NCBI GenBank assembly: GCA_045634445.1
Contig: JAZRAG010000025.1
Location: forward strand, 1-11,178
Length of the DNA stretch: 11,178 nucleotides
Direction: 5' to 3'
Source: Spyradenecus sp045634445
GTDB lineage: Bacteria; Verrucomicrobiota; Kiritimatiellia; RFP12; DVOR01
The position numbers were made by a program, and so were the translations under genes. Each line of letters opens with the position of its first letter. Positions within the stretch are counted from its first letter, which is position 1. Under the pieces are notes generated by a model. The model was not told the origin of the DNA. It saw only the letters and a list, made by a program, of their open reading frames with translations, and ran no database searches. Shown one piece after another: positions 8,053 through 11,178 of the stretch.

Positions 8053-8099
8053 TTGCGTGTTTTGTGGTTTAATTTGATAGAATAGTAGTGTTAACGATT
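8053..8099 (+). promoter_or_regulatory. Promoter and leader of the NERD gene, near-copy of the DUF262 leader
   Basis: An extended -10 TGA-TAGAAT (8075-8083) follows a weak -35 TTGCGT (8053-8058) at a long spacing of 19. Positions 8073-8099 match 6147-6173 at 26 of 27 bases, including GTGTTAACGATT downstream of the -10. The expected transcript starts near 8090, leaving a short leader before the GGGAGG ribosome binding site at 8105-8110. Confidence 0.55.
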
Positions 8100-8114
8100 G
8101 GTTTGGGAGGTTGT

Positions 8115-8876
8115 ATGCCTACATTAATTACTGTCATCATTTTTGTTCTAGCGGTAAAACTCTTTTTCGCATGGTATTTTAGCCCAAAACAACGCGGCAT
8201 TCGTGGTGAACGTGCCGTGGCAGCAAAACTGCGTGCCAATTTGCCTGCGGAGTATATCGTTTTAAATGACCTTTATTTGCCTTTGCCTGATGGTACAACG
8301 ACGCAAATTGACCATGTGGTTGTTTCGCAGTATGGTATTTTTGTGGTTGAAACAAAGACTTATAGCGGATGGATTTTCGGTGATGAGAAGAGCGCAAAGT
8401 GGTCGCAGTCTATTTATCGAAAGAAGAGTTCCTTTCAAAATCCTATCCGACAGAATTACAAGCATATTTGTGCTCTGGCAGATAACTTGGGAATTGATAA
8501 GTCGTATTTTCATAATGTGGTGGTCTTCCGTGGGGGATGTTCTTTTAAAACCGAGATGCCAAATGGGGTGGTCTATGACCATCGCGTTGTAAAACACATT
8601 TTAGCTTTTGAGCAACCTTTGATTAAGTTATCGCAGGTGCAGGAGGTGGCTGAGGCCATTGGGGAATGGCAGTCAACCGTTAGTGCCACAGCGAAGCAGT
8701 CGCATGTTTCAAATCTGAAAAAACGTCATGAGGGGGTTTCCGCTGGGGATGCAGCTCCAAAGTGTCCTCATTGCGGTGGCGAGATGGTGCTGCGTTCTCC
8801 TAAAAATGGTGGTAATCCCTTTTATGGATGTAAGGCTTATCCTAAATGTCGTGGCATCGTTAAAGTAAAATCGTAA
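8115..8876 (+). CDS. NERD-domain nuclease-like protein with membrane anchor and topoisomerase zinc ribbon
   Basis: A 253-residue protein. Residues about 3-22 form a hydrophobic segment, so it is probably anchored in the membrane with the rest in the cytoplasm. Residues about 28-165 are a NERD (nuclease-related) domain of the PD-(D/E)XK fold: GERAVAAKL with E32, IDHVVVS with D66, VVETKTYSGW with E79-x-K81, and NPIRQN at 109-114. All expected active-site residues are present. The C-terminus (about 214-250) is a topoisomerase-type zinc ribbon with C217/C220 and C239/C245, a DNA-binding module. The ATG at 8115 is the start because GGGAGG lies four bases upstream; the in-frame GTG at 8088 falls on the presumed transcription start and is rejected. 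The gene is monocistronic, with promoter and terminator sequences shared with the preceding DUF262 gene. NERD proteins occur widely with poorly known function; DNA cleavage or degradation is inferred. Confidence 0.88.
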   Translation: MPTLITVIIFVLAVKLFFAWYFSPKQRGIRGERAVAAKLRANLPAEYIVLNDLYLPLPDGTTTQIDHVVVSQYGIFVVETKTYSGWIFGDEKSAKWSQSIYRKKSSFQNPIRQNYKHICALADNLGIDKSYFHNVVVFRGGCSFKTEMPNGVVYDHRVVKHILAFEQPLIKLSQVQEVAEAIGEWQSTVSATAKQSHVSNLKKRHEGVSAGDAAPKCPHCGGEMVLRSPKNGGNPFYGCKAYPKCRGIVKVKS

Positions 8877-8884
8877 CCCCTCTT

Positions 8885-8906
8885 ACGCGCCTCTGGGCGC
8901 GTTTTT
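8885..8906 (+). terminator. Rho-independent terminator after the NERD gene
   Basis: ACGCGCC (8885-8891), loop TCTG, GGCGCGT (8896-8902), then TTTT. It begins eight bases after the stop codon and shares its first part with the DUF262 terminator, but the 3' arm differs and compensates by pairing in a shifted register. Confidence 0.8.
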
Positions 8907-9000
8907 GTGTCTTTGGTGTGTTTTTCCCAGCACTTCGCGCTCGGGCGCATTTTGGTGGTTTTAATCATCCTGGCCGCAGGCGTTAGGCGCTCTGTGGCCT

Positions 9001-9089
9001 TATCGGCAAGAATTTTGGTGGTGGGATTTGCGGATTTGGCTTGTTTTATTGCCGATAGCATGGTATTATGGGGGTGTTTTTTGCCGATG
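9001..9089 (+). promoter_or_regulatory. Fic gene promoter with three TTGCCGAT operator-like words
   Basis: TTGTTT (9041-9046), 17-base spacer and extended -10 TGG-TATTAT (9061-9069) form the best promoter in the window. TATCGGCAA (9001-9009, inverted), TTGCCGATA (9049-9057, between -35 and -10) and TTGCCGATG (9081-9089, just after the start site) are three copies of one word; the two direct copies are 32 bp apart, about three helical turns. This layout suits repression by a DNA-binding protein, possibly the Fic protein's own N-terminal domain. Confidence 0.6.
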
Positions 9090-9122
9090 GTGTTTGCTTT
9101 GGTTTCGTTAGATGGGGGCGTT

Positions 9123-10007
9123 ATGCAGTATTGTTCGGTGGCGGTGATGGCTACGCGGTGGCAACTCTCTGAGCGGAGTGTGCGTCATTATTGTGCACAG
9201 GGGCGTGTGCAGGGCGCAGTGCTGGAGGGCAAAACGTGGTTGATTCCTGAGGTGGCGGTGAAGCCGGTGCGTATCACAAAGGCAACGCGCGCGCCTCGAG
9301 GGCTTTTGGAGGTGTTGCAAGCGGAACAGGCCGCGCGTGTTTCGGGGGGTATTTATCATCGGGTGCAGGTGGATCTGACCTATAATTCAAATCATATTGA
9401 GGGAAGTCGTTTGACGCATGAGCAGACGCGGTATATCTTTGAGACAAATACAATTGGGGTGATGGAGGGGTCGGTCTCGGTGGCGGATATCATTGAGACG
9501 TCAAATCATTTTAGGTGCATTGATTGGGTGATTCGGGAGGCAAAAACGCCGTTGTCGGAGGGATTCATTAAGAAGTTGCACTTCATGTTGAAGGTGGCGT
9601 CGGTGGATGCGCAGAAGGAGTGGTTTTCGGTAGGGGATTATAAGCGGCTGCCCAACGAGGTGGGCGGTCGGGAGACAACGCCGCCAGAGGCTGTGGCTGG
9701 GGAGATGAGGGCGTTGTTGGAGGCGTACAAGGCGGGCGGCAAAAAGTCGTTGGAGGCGTTGTTGGATTTTCATGTGGCGTTTGAGCGGATTCATCCTTTT
9801 CAGGATGGAAATGGGCGCGTTGGGCGGTTGATTCTCTTTAAGGAGTGTTTGCGGTATGGCATTGTGCCATTTATCATCACTGATCAACTCAAACTTTTTT
9901 ATTATCGTGGGCTTCAGCAGTGGCCGTCTGAAAGGGAGTATCTTTTGGATACTTGCTTAACCGCTCAGGATCATTTCAAATCGCTCCTCGCGTATTTTAA
10001 GATTTAG
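9123..10007 (+). CDS. Fic-family AMP transferase with N-terminal HTH and inhibitory motif (class II)
   Basis: A 294-residue Fic protein, a family that usually transfers AMP from ATP to target-protein hydroxyl groups. The catalytic motif HPFQDGNGRVGR (224-235) is complete. SNHIEG (89-94) fits the (S/T)xxxE(G/N) inhibitory helix placed before the Fic core, as in class II self-inhibited members, so activity is probably held off by E93 until released. The first 45 residues (MATRWQLSERSVRHYCAQGRV, then EGKTWLIP) resemble an excisionase/MerR-like helix-turn-helix. The ATG at 9123 is preferred: it has a G-rich ribosome binding site (9114-9118) and lies downstream of the promoter at 9041-9069, whereas the frame extends upstream to 8907 only through non-coding sequence. 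The gene stands alone; no convincing terminator follows. The gene and its surroundings are visibly richer in G than the genes before it, suggesting a different origin. Single Fic genes of this class have been linked to phage defence (SoFic); that role here is inferred. Confidence 0.88.
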   Translation: MQYCSVAVMATRWQLSERSVRHYCAQGRVQGAVLEGKTWLIPEVAVKPVRITKATRAPRGLLEVLQAEQAARVSGGIYHRVQVDLTYNSNHIEGSRLTHEQTRYIFETNTIGVMEGSVSVADIIETSNHFRCIDWVIREAKTPLSEGFIKKLHFMLKVASVDAQKEWFSVGDYKRLPNEVGGRETTPPEAVAGEMRALLEAYKAGGKKSLEALLDFHVAFERIHPFQDGNGRVGRLILFKECLRYGIVPFIITDQLKLFYYRGLQQWPSEREYLLDTCLTAQDHFKSLLAYFKI

Positions 10008-10111
10008 AGGCGCCTGCGGCGCAGGACAGCGAGGGGAAAAGAAACCACAAAACACACAAAAAACACAAAAATGTGCTCCGCAGGGCCCTTCGGGCAGGAC
10101 TGCGAGGGATT

Positions 10112-10126
10112 TCCACGAGTCGCACA
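10112..10126 (-). repeat. Inverted copy of a 15-base intergenic word
   Basis: TCCACGAGTCGCACA is the reverse complement of TGTGCGACTCGTGGA, which appears in direct orientation at 10333-10347 and 10923-10937. It marks one edge of the repeat blocks. Confidence 0.7.
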
Positions 10127-10194
10127 AATCTTGCACGCTGCGTCGCACGGGCACATTTCCGTGCTCCGACAGCGTGCGCTTGCGCTTCTTTAGC

Positions 10195-10298
10195 GCCTTC
10201 GGCATACCTTCGCATTTTGCGCAAGAACGCTATCTCTTGGAGATTTGCTCACCTCGGCGCAAGAAGCGTTTGCTTCGCAACCGCTTCCCGAGGATGAC
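10195..10298 (-). repeat. Intergenic repeat unit, copy 1 (inverted)
   Basis: Read on the - strand this starts GTCATCCTCGGGAAGCGG, continues through CTTCTTGCGCCGAGGTGAGC and ends near GCGAAGGTATGCCGAAGGCG. The same order of words is found on the + strand at 10666-10774 with scattered substitutions and small length differences. The style (GTCATCCT...GAGC...) is that of mosaic intergenic repeats common in several bacterial groups. Confidence 0.7.
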
Positions 10299-10415
10299 AA
10301 ATCTCCGCTTCGCTTTTTACTCTAGTAAGAGCTGTGCGACTCGTGGAGGTTAGCGAGGGGGTGGCTGCGCCACGGTGGCGAGGAGGCAACAGTGTATGAG
10401 AAAGGGAAAGTGCAA

Positions 10416-10463
10416 TAGACAATTAAACGATGTATTTGTCTAAACTTGTCTACACGTTGTCTA
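10416..10463 (+). promoter_or_regulatory. Phased array of TTGTCTA heptamers
   Basis: TAGACAA (inverted copy) at 10416-10422 is followed by TTGTCTA at 10436-10442, 10446-10452 and 10457-10463. The direct copies are 10 and 11 bases apart, about one helical turn, so a protein could bind them on one DNA face. A further TTGTCTA lies at 10557-10563 and a variant TAGTCTA at 10532-10538. Operator, iteron-like replication site or chance are the alternatives; no gene is attached. Confidence 0.45.
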
Positions 10464-10607
10464 AATTAAACAAGGTTGATGTATTAAATAAATCTTTGAT
10501 AGTCAACAACTTATAGTAGGATGTAGAAGTTTAGTCTATCTCAAGGCGAGCTTTATTTGTCTAAAACATACCATTTCCGCTTGTCCATTAGATAAATTTT
10601 ATTAGCC

Positions 10608-10635
10608 TTACGTAAAGATTGCAAAAGGTTACGTA
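10608..10635 (+). repeat. Pair of TTACGTA words two helical turns apart
   Basis: TTACGTAA (10608-10615, a perfect palindrome) and TTACGTA (10629-10635) start 21 bases apart in the same AT-rich island. Spacing equal to two turns suggests a possible binding site, but with only two copies chance is not excluded. Confidence 0.3.
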
Positions 10636-10665
10636 CTTTAACTTGCTTTGTGTAAGCGTTCCGTC

Positions 10666-10774
10666 GTCATACTCGGGAAGCGGAATGCGAAGCATAACGC
10701 TTCTTGCGCCGAGTTGAGCGACGGAGTAAGAGATAGCGTTCTCGCGTTAAAACTGCGAAGGTACGCCGAAGGCG
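10666..10774 (+). repeat. Intergenic repeat unit, copy 2 (direct)
   Basis: Begins GTCATACTCGGGAAGCGG, contains CTTCTTGCGCCGAGTTGAGC and AAGAGATAGCGTTCTCGCG-type sequence and ends GCGAAGGTACGCCGAAGGCG. It is the divergent inverted partner of 10195-10298 and directly precedes the first 119-bp repeat. Confidence 0.7.
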
Positions 10775-10781
10775 TTATTAG

Positions 10782-10900
10782 TGTCTGCGCAACGCGCAGA
10801 CGGCAGAACCTGCTCCGCAAATACAGCGAAGGCGTGTCTATCTCCCCTTCAGGGCTGGGAGAAGCGTAAGCGTAGCCTGTCGAGAAATGGAGATGTGCCC
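10782..10900 (+). repeat. Perfect 119-bp direct repeat, copy A
   Basis: Identical base for base to 11060-11178. It begins with a perfect hairpin, GTCTGCGC-AAC-GCGCAGAC (10783-10801), includes CTCCCCTTCAGGGCTGGGAG and ends GGAGATGTGCCC. Copy A continues into ATTTCGAGCATCTTG; whether copy B does the same cannot be seen. Confidence 0.95.
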
Positions 10901-10965
10901 ATTTCGAGCATCTTGTAAGACCTGTGCGACTCGTGGAAAATAGCGAAGGCACTCAAGGGCGAGCT

Positions 10966-11059
10966 GTCATCGTGGGGTGCGGGATGCGAAGCAGACCGCG
11001 CCATCGCGCCGCGATGAGCAGCTGCCCGCATGGCGTGGCTGGCGGAAATAAGCGAAGGA
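10966..11059 (+). repeat. Intergenic repeat unit, copy 3 (divergent)
   Basis: Begins GTCATCGTGGGG, keeps ATGCGAAGCA and GCGCCGCGATGAGC in the order seen in copy 2, and again directly precedes a 119-bp repeat. Together with copy 2 it shows a composite unit of roughly 280-300 bp repeated in tandem. Similarity outside these words is low. Confidence 0.45.
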
Positions 11060-11178
11060 TGTCTGCGCAACGCGCAGACGGCAGAACCTGCTCCGCAAAT
11101 ACAGCGAAGGCGTGTCTATCTCCCCTTCAGGGCTGGGAGAAGCGTAAGCGTAGCCTGTCGAGAAATGGAGATGTGCCC
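11060..11178 (+). repeat. Perfect 119-bp direct repeat, copy B, cut by the window end
   Basis: Identical to 10782-10900 and shifted by 278 bases. The match runs to the very last base of the window, so its true length is unknown. The shared hairpin is at 11061-11079. Confidence 0.95.

Larger units (their letters stand above)
10008..11178. other. Gene-free region of intergenic repeats and an AT-rich island
   Basis: No reading frame here has a plausible protein composition with a usable ribosome binding site; the frames of about 70-105 codons that exist are low-complexity translations of repeats, rich in Arg, Ala and Ser. The region consists of GC-richer repeat blocks (10013-10390 and 10660-11178) around an AT-rich island (about 10405-10650). 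Parts of the left block return in the right block, some in inverted orientation. No terminator with a T tract is seen after the Fic gene; hairpins such as GTGGC-TGC-GCCAC near 10361-10373 lack one. Confidence 0.7.

Noticed and set aside
8088..8114. GTG start at 8088 for the NERD gene
   Set aside because: It falls at the presumed transcription start and lacks a ribosome binding site; the ATG at 8115 has GGGAGG.
8907..9122. Upstream extension of the Fic frame from a GTG at 8907
   Set aside because: It lies directly on the end of the NERD terminator, upstream of the strong promoter at 9041-9069, and encodes only a hydrophobic stretch without family similarity.
10081..10105. Terminator for the Fic gene at the GCCC-TTC-GGGC hairpin
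   Set aside because: The hairpin is not followed by a T tract and forms part of the repeated GC-rich intergenic sequence.
10396..10443. 15-codon reading frame (MRKGKCNRQLNDVFV) behind AGGAGG at 10381-10386
   Set aside because: The spacing is long, the AGGAGG belongs to a repeated GCGAGG-type intergenic sequence, no gene follows it, and the frame runs into the heptamer array. Not supported as a leader peptide.
10638..10952. Reading frames of about 70-105 codons on both strands in the right-hand repeat region
   Set aside because: They translate repeats that occur in both orientations, have biased composition and no credible start signals.
10782..11178. CRISPR array
   Set aside because: Two 119-bp copies 278 bases apart with partly related sequence between them are far too long and too few for CRISPR repeats and spacers.

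Overview
The window looks like an accessory (defence-type) region of a low-to-moderate GC bacterium with Gram-positive-style expression signals: strong GGAGG-type ribosome binding sites, GTG as well as ATG starts, extended -10 promoters (TGnTAnnnT) and compact rho-independent terminators. Bacillota is the most economical reading. The mosaic intergenic repeats at the right end remind me of Negativicutes, but that is an impression and not something shown by the sequence. All convincing genes lie on the + strand, and most encode nucleic-acid enzymes.

Layout. Positions 1-115 hold a terminator of an unseen upstream gene and the leader of gene 1. 116-1588 encodes a DEDDh exonuclease with a helical repeat region and a C-terminal BRCT domain. 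1642-4785 encodes a 1047-residue PLD / superfamily 2 helicase / DUF3427 protein. 4831-5940 encodes an HNH nuclease of the phage-homing-endonuclease type with a basic, HTH-like tail. These three genes are closely spaced (53 and 45 nt gaps) with no terminator between them, so they probably form one operon. 5941-6146 has no gene but holds several complementary segments, two of which form an interlocked (pseudoknot) pattern: a candidate structured RNA.

6195-8012 encodes a single-chain DUF262 / HNH protein of the GmrSD (type IV restriction) kind. 8115-8876 encodes a membrane-anchored NERD nuclease with a C-terminal topoisomerase-type zinc ribbon. Each of these two genes has its own promoter and terminator, yet the two promoters/leaders are almost identical (26 of 27 positions) and the two terminators begin with the same 18 bases, so they look like co-regulated cassettes. 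9123-10007 encodes a Fic AMP-transferase-family protein with an N-terminal DNA-binding domain and a built-in inhibitory motif, behind a good promoter decorated with three copies of TTGCCGAT.

10008-11178 has no credible gene. It consists of GC-richer intergenic repeats in both orientations, an AT-rich island (about 10405-10650) with a phased array of TTGTCTA heptamers, and a perfect 119-bp direct repeat whose second copy runs exactly to the end of the window, as expected if the contig ends in a repeat.

How the genes may work together: a helicase with a nuclease-like PLD domain next to a 3'-5' exonuclease and an HNH nuclease suggests a DNA-processing defence module. The GmrSD-like enzyme, NERD nuclease and Fic protein would be independent neighbouring defence or toxin genes. 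This is inference from domain content and clustering; nothing in the sequence proves antiviral activity.
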